DNA from: an uncultured Collinsella sp.
Lineage (GTDB): Bacteria; Actinomycetota; Coriobacteriia; Coriobacteriales; Coriobacteriaceae
Assembly: GCA_900544425.1 (NCBI GenBank)
Contig: UQUX01000043.1
Location: 1 to 13,723, forward strand
DNA: 13,723 bases
Direction: 5' to 3'
The position numbers and the translations under genes are program-made. The notes under the pieces are model-generated. The model was not told the DNA's origin. It made no database searches and was given only the letters and a program-made list of their open reading frames with translations. Below, piece by piece: positions 8,006 through 13,723 of this stretch (its first letter is position 1; every line of letters starts with the position of its first letter).

Positions 8006-8036
8006 ATGTGCCAAAGGGACTGTCCCTTTGGCACAT
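8006..8036 (-). terminator. Perfect 14-bp palindrome after the peptidase gene, probable terminator
   Basis: ATGTGCCAAAGGGA (8006-8019) is perfectly complementary to 8023-8036 with a 3-base loop. On the minus strand it begins 3 bases after the peptidase stop. No long T tract follows, so either it stops transcription by stem strength, protects the mRNA 3' end, or is a dispersed palindrome. Confidence 0.6.
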
Positions 8037-8039
8037 TGG

Positions 8040-9128
8040 CTAGTCTAGGCGGACCGGATCGTGGGGGTAGGCGTTGAGAATCTCGACGCCGTTCTCGGTC
8101 ACCAGGGCTAGGTCTTCGATGCGGACGCCGGTGCGGCCGGGGAGGTAGATGCCCGGTTCGATCGAGAACGTCATGCCTGGCTCAACGACCTGCTCATTGA
8201 CCAGCGAGACGTCGCCCGGCTCGTGGTCCTGCAGACCAATCGAGTGGCCCAGACGATGCGTAAAGTACTTGCCGTAGCCTGCGTTCTCGATCACGTCGCG
8301 CGCGGCGCGGTCCAGGTCGCACATGCGCACGCCCGGTGCGATGAGCGCCTCGGCGGCCTCGTTGGCGCGGCGCACGATGTCGTAGATGCGCGCCGTCTCC
8401 TCGTCCGGCTCGCCCCAAAAGAACGTGCGCGTCATGTCCGAGCAGTAGTTGCGATGGCGTCCGCCAATGTCGAACAGCACCACGTCGCCACGCTTGAGCA
8501 CGGTGTCGTCGGGTTCATGATGCGGGTCGCCGGCGTTGGCGCCAAAGCTCACGATGGGCGGAAAGCTAAAGCCCTCGCAGCCGTGCTTGCGATACAGGCC
8601 GAGCATCTGGTCGGCAATCTCGCGCTCCGTCACACCCTCGTGGACGAGTTTGATGGCGTCGGCCATCACAGCGTCGTTAGCGGTCGAGGACGCGCGCATA
8701 AGCTCCTGCTCGGTGGCATCCTTGTAGGTGCGTGCGGCGGTGACGGCAAAGTCACCCAGGAAAAACTCGCTGGCGGCGTGGCACTCCATAAGCGGCATCA
8801 AAAAGCCGGAGCGCATGACGGTGTCGATGCCGAGCGGTTTGTTCGGATCGACCTCGCGAACGATGGCGTCGGCCACGACGTCAGTATCGGTGTGATAGGC
8901 CACGCGGGCATTGTCGTACTCGGGCAGCTGATGCAGCGCGTTGACCAAGATCACAGGCTCGCTATCGCGTGCGAGCAGCACGCCGCAAAATCGCTCGAAC
9001 ATATCGGCATAAAAACCGGTCAGATAGTAAATCGACCACGGGTCGTTTACGAGCAGCTGTGCGCCGGGGTGCTGAGCCTCGAGCGCATCAAGCACGTGCG
9101 CCACACGCTGGTCATCGACATGTGCCAT
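8040..9128 (-). CDS. M24 family metallopeptidase, aminopeptidase P / Xaa-Pro dipeptidase-like
   Basis: A 362-residue cytoplasmic peptidase of the M24B type, expected to cleave the bond before or after proline in short peptides. The N-terminal part (about 1-130) is creatinase-like and the C-terminal part (about 140-362) is the pita-bread catalytic domain. All five metal ligands are visible: Asp220 (LFDIGG), Asp231 (CSDMTRT), His295 (HRLGHSIGL), Glu324 (SIEPGIY) and Glu338 (VRIEDLAL). His203 (DPHHEP) is the usual substrate-side histidine. The length is typical for a single-domain bacterial PepQ/PepP-like enzyme. The ATG at 9128 has AAAGGA six bases upstream. A promoter-like pair precedes it and a palindrome follows the stop, so it is probably monocistronic. 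Sequence alone does not separate aminopeptidase P from prolidase specificity. Confidence 0.92.
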   Translation of the reverse strand: MAHVDDQRVAHVLDALEAQHPGAQLLVNDPWSIYYLTGFYADMFERFCGVLLARDSEPVILVNALHQLPEYDNARVAYHTDTDVVADAIVREVDPNKPLGIDTVMRSGFLMPLMECHAASEFFLGDFAVTAARTYKDATEQELMRASSTANDAVMADAIKLVHEGVTEREIADQMLGLYRKHGCEGFSFPPIVSFGANAGDPHHEPDDTVLKRGDVVLFDIGGRHRNYCSDMTRTFFWGEPDEETARIYDIVRRANEAAEALIAPGVRMCDLDRAARDVIENAGYGKYFTHRLGHSIGLQDHEPGDVSLVNEQVVEPGMTFSIEPGIYLPGRTGVRIEDLALVTENGVEILNAYPHDPVRLD

Positions 9129-9155
9129 GAAACATCCTTTCGCTAGGGTGCCACC

Positions 9156-9183
9156 ATGGTATCCCCAATGCCAGGGTAGTCAA
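9156..9183 (-). promoter_or_regulatory. Promoter of the peptidase gene
   Basis: On the minus strand TTGACT (9183-9178) and TACCAT (9161-9156) are 16 bases apart. Transcription would begin near 9149, leaving a leader of about 20 bases that includes AAAGGA (9140-9135) before the ATG. Confidence 0.55.
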
Positions 9184-9269
9184 TTTGCGACGGGGCTATT
9201 TTAGCTGTGTCCAACATGCAGAATGATCGGGCAAAAGTAGTCATAAGAGGGCCGTTCCAAATGGGCTGG

Positions 9270-9429
9270 TTTCAAAAGTATGGTGGATTACGGGGCTGGA
9301 CCTGTATTACTTGACCATGAGAAGAATCGCGAAATTAAAACCGCAGGTAGACGGCTTATCAAAAATCGAAAATTGCCGGTATGGATGGGGGTCTCCGAAT
9401 CAGCCCCGTAATCCGGCATAGTTTTGAAA
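9270..9429 (+). repeat. 160-base structured element, copy 2
   Basis: The arms 9270-9298 and 9401-9429 are 29 bases each and complementary at 26 of 29 positions (27 with a + strand wobble). The mismatches fall at pairs 15, 16 and 21 counted from the inner end, the same zone as in copy 1. The interior is 102 bases, exactly as in copy 1, and the core (9332-9357) lies at the same offset. The arm sequence itself is unlike copy 1 (9 of 29 positions identical). It lies upstream of the peptidase promoter, and in the same orientation as copy 1. With the hairpin at 9472-9538 it accounts for much of the 466-base spacer 9129-9594. Confidence 0.75.
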
Positions 9430-9471
9430 TGGCACTAAAGTAGGCACAAGCTAAATACCAATTCCAAGGAT

Positions 9472-9538
9472 AGTTGCGGTGGAATAGTTCCTGGATGCCG
9501 GGGTTTTGGCGGAAATCAGGAACTATTCCACCGCAACT
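9472..9538. repeat. Long intergenic hairpin, GTTGCGGTG family, copy 2; likely terminator of the oxidoreductase operon
   Basis: AGTTGCGGTGGAATAG and the bases following it (9472-9493) are perfectly complementary to 9517-9538 over 22 bp, with a 23-base loop. It lies 56 bases after the last gene of the minus-strand operon and could end that transcript. The outer stem matches the copy at 1540-1606 and the inner stem does not. Confidence 0.8.
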
Positions 9539-9573
9539 GAGGAGGGCAGGGTGGATGGCAGGGTAGCTTAAAG

Positions 9574-9590
9574 AGCCCGTCCCTAATTAG
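9574..9590 (-). repeat. Short inverted repeat, right copy
   Basis: The reverse complement reads CTAATTAGGGACGGGCT and differs by one base from 7795-7811. It lies only four bases beyond the DUF1667 stop codon. Confidence 0.45.
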
Positions 9591-9594
9591 TTAC

Positions 9595-9993
9595 TTAGAC
9601 TCGGTCGATATCCATGCTGGCGACGAGGTCGATGCTGGTGCCGAGAAGGTCTTCCAGCACGACGTCGCCAATGCGGATGGGGGCGTTGACGACTAGGCCT
9701 CGGATGAGGTTCATGGCTTGGGCGTGGAGTGCCAGCGGGATGGCCTCGGCGGTGCGCACGGGGAGCAAGGCCTCGTCGCCGCCGGAGACCGCTATGGTCG
9801 TCGTGAGCACGCGCATGGGGCAGATGAGTTCCTGATGTGCGAACTTATCACCGCGCGGGCAACTGTTGCCGGTTACGGAGCGCACTTCTACCACGGCGCC
9901 GTCTGCGTCACGCTCTACCTCTACGGTCAGGAGGCATTCGGATGGGCAGGTCGTGCAGTTGAACTGCAGCGTTTCGGTCGCATTCTTGCTCAT
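9595..9993 (-). CDS. DUF1667 family protein, probable small iron-sulfur subunit
   Basis: A 132-residue protein that in many anaerobes is encoded just after a GlpA-like dehydrogenase and an FAD oxidoreductase, as here. The N-terminus has Cys13-x2-Cys16-x3-Cys20-x24-Cys45, with GNSCPRG around the last cysteine and a further Cys58. This spacing resembles the [4Fe-4S] domain at the start of molybdopterin oxidoreductases, so I infer that it binds an Fe-S cluster and carries electrons for its partners. The C-terminal half (about 60-132) has no motif I recognise. The ATG is chosen from GAGGAGG 8-9 bases upstream. It starts 3 bases after the stop of the preceding gene, so translation is probably coupled. 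No signal peptide or membrane helix is visible. The family assignment is good; the cluster is an inference. Confidence 0.85.
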   Translation of the reverse strand: MSKNATETLQFNCTTCPSECLLTVEVERDADGAVVEVRSVTGNSCPRGDKFAHQELICPMRVLTTTIAVSGGDEALLPVRTAEAIPLALHAQAMNLIRGLVVNAPIRIGDVVLEDLLGTSIDLVASMDIDRV

Positions 9994-9996
9994 GGT

Positions 9997-11379
9997 TTAT
10001 GCCTCCTCAACGGGATCGACGGATAGGACAATCTCACTGGCACCCAGGTCGAGCGCTTGTTTGATGACCTTTGACGGCAGTGGGAAGCTTTCCATAACGC
10101 TCGGCTTAAACGCGCGGACCTTGCCCGCAAAAAGTTCTTCGCCGTTGGCCAAGATGCGTACTCGAGCGGTATCGACCGGTCGGCGCACGCGGAAGTTGAG
10201 TTTGGTGAGTGCCACTGCCGTAATGCGTCCCGGCAGCGCGTAGCTCGCGTTGCCGGCAGGGGAGACCGTGAGCTCGCAGCCCGTTCTTGCAGCGCTCGCC
10301 CCGGCGTCGCCGCTCAACGCCCACGCCGCCGCGGCCGCGCCGGCGCGCTCGGACTCGGTCGTCACGTTGTCGGCCAGGTCGTGCACGTGCAGCACGTTGC
10401 CACAGGCAAAGATGCCCGGTACGCCCGTCTGCAGGCTCTGGTCCACCACGGCGCCGCGCGTATGTGGGTCAAGCTCAACGCCCGCGCCCACCGAAAGCTC
10501 GTTCTCGGGAATCAGACCCACCGAAAGCAGCAGTGTGTCACACGGAACAATGCGCTCGGTCCCCGGAATGGGCGCCAAGCGCTCGTCGACCTGGCTTACC
10601 TCGACGGCCTCCACGCGGTCGTGCCCGATCACGCGTGTGACGGTGGTGGACAGGTGCAGCGGAATTCCAAAGTCGTCCAGGCAGTTCTTCACATTGCGGC
10701 GCAGTCCGTTGGCGTACGGCATGAGCTCGTATACGCCCTCGACGGAAATCCCCTCGAGCGTGCAGCGGCGCGCCATGATCAGCCCGATATCGCCCGAGCC
10801 CAAAATGACGGCGCGCGAGCCGGGTTTGAGGTTCTCGATATTGATGTATCGCTGCGCTAGGCCGGCCGTAAACACGCCGGCGGGTCGGCTGCCGGGGATC
10901 TTGATCTCGCTGCGGGTGCGCTCACGGCAGCCCATGGCAAGGACGACCGCGCGCCCGGTGAGCTGCAGCATGCCGGCAGGGCTCATGAGCGTGACGGTAT
11001 GGGTGACGCCATCTTCTGCGCTCTCGTCTGCACCCGACGCGCACTCGCCTGAATCAATCCCAATCACCATGCTATTCAGGAACAGCACAATGTCGGTTGC
11101 GTGCACCTGGTCGATAAAGCGCTGTGCGTACTCGGGACCGGTGAGCTCCTGTTTAAAGTGCGACAGGCCAAAGCCGGGGTGGATGCACTGACGGAGGATG
11201 CCGCCCAGGTGCTGCTCGCGCTCCACGATGGCCACGCGCGCGCCGGCCTTATGCGCGGCCAGCGCGGCCGCCATGCCGGCGGGGCCGCCTCCGATGACGA
11301 CAACGTCGAAGGCCTGCGTCGACACCGACGCTACAGCTCCGGCCTCCGCGCGTCCGTCGCGCATATCAAACGTTGCCAT
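9997..11379 (-). CDS. NAD(P)/FAD-dependent oxidoreductase, partner of the GlpA-like dehydrogenase
   Basis: A 460-residue flavoprotein with a two-dinucleotide-binding-domain fold. An FAD Rossmann motif GGGPAG lies at 30-35 after a short N-terminal extension, a conserved GGILRQC (Cys65) follows, and a second Rossmann motif GSGDIG at 194-199 should bind NAD(P)H. GIFACGN near residue 330 is the usual second FAD-contact motif. The C-terminal 80 residues form a further small domain. The fold is like HcnB and the oxidoreductase next to GlpA in clostridia. It probably passes electrons between the dehydrogenase and NAD(P) or another carrier. It begins one base after the stop of the upstream gene, with AAAGGGGGTG inside the end of that gene as ribosome binding site, and ends 3 bases before DUF1667. 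This implies a co-transcribed complex. The physiological electron acceptor is not evident. Confidence 0.87.
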   Translation of the reverse strand: MATFDMRDGRAEAGAVASVSTQAFDVVVIGGGPAGMAAALAAHKAGARVAIVEREQHLGGILRQCIHPGFGLSHFKQELTGPEYAQRFIDQVHATDIVLFLNSMVIGIDSGECASGADESAEDGVTHTVTLMSPAGMLQLTGRAVVLAMGCRERTRSEIKIPGSRPAGVFTAGLAQRYINIENLKPGSRAVILGSGDIGLIMARRCTLEGISVEGVYELMPYANGLRRNVKNCLDDFGIPLHLSTTVTRVIGHDRVEAVEVSQVDERLAPIPGTERIVPCDTLLLSVGLIPENELSVGAGVELDPHTRGAVVDQSLQTGVPGIFACGNVLHVHDLADNVTTESERAGAAAAAWALSGDAGASAARTGCELTVSPAGNASYALPGRITAVALTKLNFRVRRPVDTARVRILANGEELFAGKVRAFKPSVMESFPLPSKVIKQALDLGASEIVLSVDPVEEA

Positions 11380-11380
11380 C

Positions 11381-12835
11381 CTAGCGCACCCCCTTTAGCG
11401 GTCCCTCAACCAACCAAGATCCGGTATCCTCCAACAGCACCTCGCTGGGGTCGCAGCCCAGCTCGCGCGCGATGATCGCCACCACGCGGCTCTGGCAAAA
11501 GCCACTCTGGCACCGACCCATGCCGGCCCGGCAGCGGCGCTTGACGCCTTCGACCGAAACCGCGCCCGGCTGGCGTCGGATCGCGGCCACGATTTCGGCC
11601 TCGGGCACCGTCTCGCAGCGGCAGATAATCTGGCCCCACGCGGGATCGGACTCGATCAGCTCCTCCTTGCGCGCCAGCGGTGCGCGGTCAAAGTCATCCG
11701 GCGCGCGGCGAATCGGGTCCCAATCGTCCCGTTCGCGCAGGGGCACGCCGGCATCGCGCAACACCTGTTCCATACGCTCGGCAATGGCCGGCGCGCTCGC
11801 CACACCCGGCGACTGAATGCCTGACGCTTGGAACAGCTCCGGCACCACGGCCGACTGCCCAATAAAGAAGTCGTTCGTTCCCTGAATGACCGGACGCCCG
11901 CCGGCAAATGCGCGCACCACGCGGCGCGTATCCAGATCGGGCACCAGCTTGCGCGCGCCGGTCAGCAGCGCGTTCACATCGCTCGCATAGGTCTGCGTGT
12001 CGCCCGGCTCGCGCACGGCAGCCGTGGCGGTGATCACGGTGTTGCCGTGCACGGTGCCCGTGACGATAACGCCCTTCGACACTGGCGTCGGAACGGGGTA
12101 GAGCGGCATGAGCGTGCGCGGCTCTTTGTCAAGCACCACGATGTTGCCCTGGCGCCAGACCATCTGGAACTCCTCGGCGCCCGCCATATGCGAGATGTCG
12201 GCCGCGCCGCTGCCCGCGGCGTTGATCAGGTAGCGGCAGCGCACGTTGCCAGCGGGGGTCGCCAGCGTAAAGTGCGCGTCGTCGCCCGAGCCCGCGACTT
12301 CAATTGCTTCCACCGACGCGGACCGCATAAACGTCACCCCGTTGGCCACGGCGTTCTCCAGCGCGGCGATGGCAACCTCAAACGGGTCGACAAACCCAGT
12401 CGAGGGGCACCATAACGCGCACGTTGCATCGGCACTCGCGCGCGGCTCCAGCTCGCGGATGCGGTCGGGTCCGACGATTGACAGCTCGGGCACGCCGTTG
12501 GCAAGGCCGTTGCGCCGCAGCTTTTCCAAGTGCGCGCGGTCCTCGTCGTTAAAGCCCAGCACCATCGACCCGGTGCGGCAGAACAGAAAGCCTAGCTCCT
12601 GAGCCCACGTGCCGTACAACTCGCAGCCACGGGCGTTGACCTGTGCCTTTACGGTTCCCGGCGCCGGATCGTAGCCGGCGTGCGCCAGGCCGCCATTTGC
12701 CTTCGATGCGCCCAGGGCGATGTCGTTGGCCGCCTCGACCACGCAGATGGACAGGTCATAGCGTGCGAGCTGCCGCGCGATGGCGCATCCCGTGATGCCC
12801 GCGCCCACAATCGCGATATCAAACGTTTCTGCCAC
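11381..12835 (-). CDS. GlpA-like FAD-dependent dehydrogenase with C-terminal BFD-like [2Fe-2S] domain
   Basis: A 484-residue flavoenzyme. The N-terminal DAO-type domain starts with an FAD motif GAGITG (11-16) and has GGLAHAGYDPAPGT..K...N.RG, typical of the bacterial glycerol-3-phosphate dehydrogenase group. The C-terminal domain has Cys405-x-Cys407 and Cys442-x4-Cys447 within CRCETV...GMGRCQSGFC, the BFD-like [2Fe-2S] site. The likely reaction is oxidation of sn-glycerol-3-phosphate to dihydroxyacetone phosphate, with electrons passed to the two proteins encoded downstream. Related DAO/BFD enzymes oxidise other substrates, so the substrate is not certain, and no glpK or glpF is in view to support it. 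The start is GTG at 12835, with GGGAGG only four bases upstream. It is the first gene of a three-gene operon. An operator-like palindrome lies 17 bases upstream of the start. Confidence 0.85.
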   Translation of the reverse strand: MAETFDIAIVGAGITGCAIARQLARYDLSICVVEAANDIALGASKANGGLAHAGYDPAPGTVKAQVNARGCELYGTWAQELGFLFCRTGSMVLGFNDEDRAHLEKLRRNGLANGVPELSIVGPDRIRELEPRASADATCALWCPSTGFVDPFEVAIAALENAVANGVTFMRSASVEAIEVAGSGDDAHFTLATPAGNVRCRYLINAAGSGAADISHMAGAEEFQMVWRQGNIVVLDKEPRTLMPLYPVPTPVSKGVIVTGTVHGNTVITATAAVREPGDTQTYASDVNALLTGARKLVPDLDTRRVVRAFAGGRPVIQGTNDFFIGQSAVVPELFQASGIQSPGVASAPAIAERMEQVLRDAGVPLRERDDWDPIRRAPDDFDRAPLARKEELIESDPAWGQIICRCETVPEAEIVAAIRRQPGAVSVEGVKRRCRAGMGRCQSGFCQSRVVAIIARELGCDPSEVLLEDTGSWLVEGPLKGVR

Positions 12836-12852
12836 AGTGCCTCCCGGACGAG

Positions 12853-12867
12853 TTGACAGGCTGTCAA
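12853..12867. promoter_or_regulatory. Operator-like palindrome upstream of the oxidoreductase operon
   Basis: TTGACAGGCTGTCAA is a perfect inverted repeat with 7-base arms and a single central base. It sits between a possible -10 hexamer (TAGGAT on the minus strand, 12880-12875) and the ribosome binding site, so a bound repressor could block the start of transcription. No convincing -35 is visible. A small 5-bp hairpin (AGACC/GGTCT, about 12870-12886) overlaps the putative -10. Confidence 0.5.
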
Positions 12868-12939
12868 TAAGACCATCCTACGGTCTGCGTGCCCCCAGCG
12901 CGGCGGCAATGCGGCGAACAGCCCCGCAACACCCGCCAA

Positions 12940-12985
12940 CGGCAGACGAGGGGAGACCCAGCAACGTCGACAACCTCGTCTGCCG
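12940..12985. repeat. Perfect 12-bp stem hairpin in the divergent spacer
   Basis: CGGCAGACGAGG (12940-12951) is perfectly complementary to 12974-12985, with a 22-base loop. It lies between the oxidoreductase operon and the double hairpin at 13004-13142. No T tract follows on either strand. Confidence 0.7.
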
Positions 12986-13003
12986 ATAACTACGGCAACC
13001 GTT

Positions 13004-13142
13004 CGTCTCGATCTGTAACAGTTAGACGAGGATTTGGGTTCCAGATGTTACAGATCGAGACGTTAGTCTGGCGGGCCCTCCGTTTGTCTCGATCTGTAAC
13101 ATCTAGACCCGGATTCCGCTCCTAACTGTTACAGATTGAGAT
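13004..13142. repeat. Inverted pair of GTCTCGATCTGTAAC hairpins
   Basis: The first hairpin pairs 13004-13020 with 13046-13062 (17 bp, perfect). The second pairs 13086-13101 with 13127-13142 (16 bp, two G-T pairs). The two are also inverted copies of each other: 13005-13025 matches the reverse complement of 13122-13142 at 19 of 21 positions, so the whole stretch can fold either as two hairpins or as one long nested hairpin. The layout is like the paired REP elements (BIMEs) of other bacteria. With the hairpin at 12940-12985 and the operator-like palindrome it accounts for most of the 406-base spacer. Confidence 0.8.
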
Positions 13143-13241
13143 GTTTGTGTCCGCGCCAGCCCCGCCCCTAGCCGTGGTCCCATATAAACAAACCCCGTGG
13201 TAAACTTGACCGAACTGTTAGTATTCCGAAAGGTACCCGTA

Positions 13242-13673
13242 ATGTCCAAGTACATCTCCGAGCTCATGTCGCCGCAGCTTATGGGCGTCGTCTATGCCTT
13301 TGTTGGCTTTATCATCGCCCTGTATGTGCTGTCGGTCGTCTATGTGTTCATCGACGCTCGCCGCCGCGGTGCCAGCGCCTACGTGGCATGGGGCATCATC
13401 GCCCTCATCCCGTTTGTGGGCCTCATCGCCTACTTGGTCCTGCGCCCGCACTCCTACGCGTCCGACCGCGAGGAGCAGGAGCTGGACATGGCCCTGCGCG
13501 AGCGCCAGCTTGCCCAGTACGGCACCTGCCCGCAGTGCGGCGCGCCCATCGAGAAGGACTTCGTCGTCTGCCCGGTGTGCGATACCCAGGTTCGCAACGT
13601 CTGCCCCAGCTGCCATCGCCCGCTCGATGCGCACTGGAAGGTCTGCCCCTACTGCCGAACTCGCATCCAGTAA
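13242..13673 (+). CDS. Small membrane protein with two helices and a double zinc ribbon
   Basis: A 143-residue protein. Residues about 12-36 and 46-66 are hydrophobic helices joined by a short basic loop (DARRRGAS). The second helix ends in GLIAYLVLRP, which resembles the PLDc_N / phospholipase-D-nuclease N-terminal membrane module. After a charged segment (about 72-92), residues 95-140 contain four CxxC knuckles (CPQC, CPVC, CPSC, CPYC), making two zinc ribbons on the probable cytoplasmic side. The function is unknown; such proteins may bind partners or sense membrane or redox state, but nothing here shows which. I chose the ATG at 13242 because GAAAGG lies 8 bases upstream. An in-frame GTG at 13197 has no such site. 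No confident promoter was found. The gene is complete; 50 bases without recognisable features follow it. Confidence 0.8.
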   Translation: MSKYISELMSPQLMGVVYAFVGFIIALYVLSVVYVFIDARRRGASAYVAWGIIALIPFVGLIAYLVLRPHSYASDREEQELDMALRERQLAQYGTCPQCGAPIEKDFVVCPVCDTQVRNVCPSCHRPLDAHWKVCPYCRTRIQ

Positions 13674-13723
13674 CGCATCCATCGCCGGGCCGGCCGCAAG
13701 CCACGGGCACGCCGTAGGCCACG

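Noticed and set aside
8223..9146. Open frame of 307 codons on the + strand opposite the peptidase gene
   Set aside because: The minus strand encodes a complete M24 enzyme with all metal ligands. The + frame is a His/Val/Ala-rich shadow without a family match.
7832..9429. The 160-base elements as MITEs or insertion-sequence remnants
   Set aside because: A MITE family keeps its terminal repeats constant between copies; here the arms differ while the interior core is conserved. No target-site duplications were seen. Not fully excluded.
13197..13241. Alternative GTG start at 13197 for the zinc-ribbon protein
   Set aside because: No ribosome binding site; the ATG at 13242 has GAAAGG at good spacing and starts right before the first membrane helix.

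Overview
The window looks like chromosomal DNA from a gut actinobacterium of the class Coriobacteriia, most likely Collinsella or a close relative. This is an inference from moderately high GC, strong Shine-Dalgarno sites, a sortase-anchored giant Ig-like surface protein, the GlpA-like/FAD-oxidoreductase/DUF1667 trio, and palindrome-rich intergenic spacers. No rRNA, tRNA, CRISPR array, integrase or transposase gene was seen.

Layout from left to right: (1) a short non-coding leader (1-181) with small hairpins; (2) folC (182-1525, +), folate polyglutamylation; (3) a spacer with a long hairpin, then a structured 5' leader whose 12-bp helix ends directly against the ribosome binding site of (4) a 1982-residue cell-wall protein (1759-7707, +) with a signal peptide, about 20 tandem bacterial Ig-like domains, one Big_2-like domain and an LAETG sorting signal, followed by a terminator; (5) an M24 aminopeptidase P-like gene (8040-9128, -) with palindromic spacers on both sides; (6) a tight three-gene operon on the minus strand (12835 to 9595): a GlpA-like FAD dehydrogenase with a C-terminal [2Fe-2S] BFD-like domain, an NAD(P)/FAD oxidoreductase and a small DUF1667 protein with a four-cysteine cluster, probably one electron-transferring glycerol-3-phosphate (or similar substrate) dehydrogenase complex; (7) a 406-base spacer with an operator-like palindrome and three strong hairpins; (8) a small two-helix membrane protein with a double zinc ribbon (13242-13673, +).

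The most interesting signal is non-coding. The two spacers around the peptidase gene each hold a 160-base element with identical architecture: 29-base arms, a 102-base interior, and a shared core of about 26 bases at the same offset. The arms differ almost completely between the copies (9 of 29 positions identical) yet each pair is strongly self-complementary (24/29 and 26/29 Watson-Crick, rising to 26/29 and 27/29 with wobble pairs on the + strand). This pattern of preserved pairing with changed sequence is what a structured RNA or structure-selected DNA element would show, and it argues against a simple transposon relic with conserved ends. Two other palindrome families behave similarly: a GTTGCGGTG-ended hairpin seen twice with different inner stems, and a GTCTCGATCTGTAAC hairpin present as an inverted pair.

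The protein-coding genes are mostly ordinary members of known families. The surface protein is notable for its length, for three successive two-domain repeats near its C-terminus, and for LAETG in place of LPxTG.
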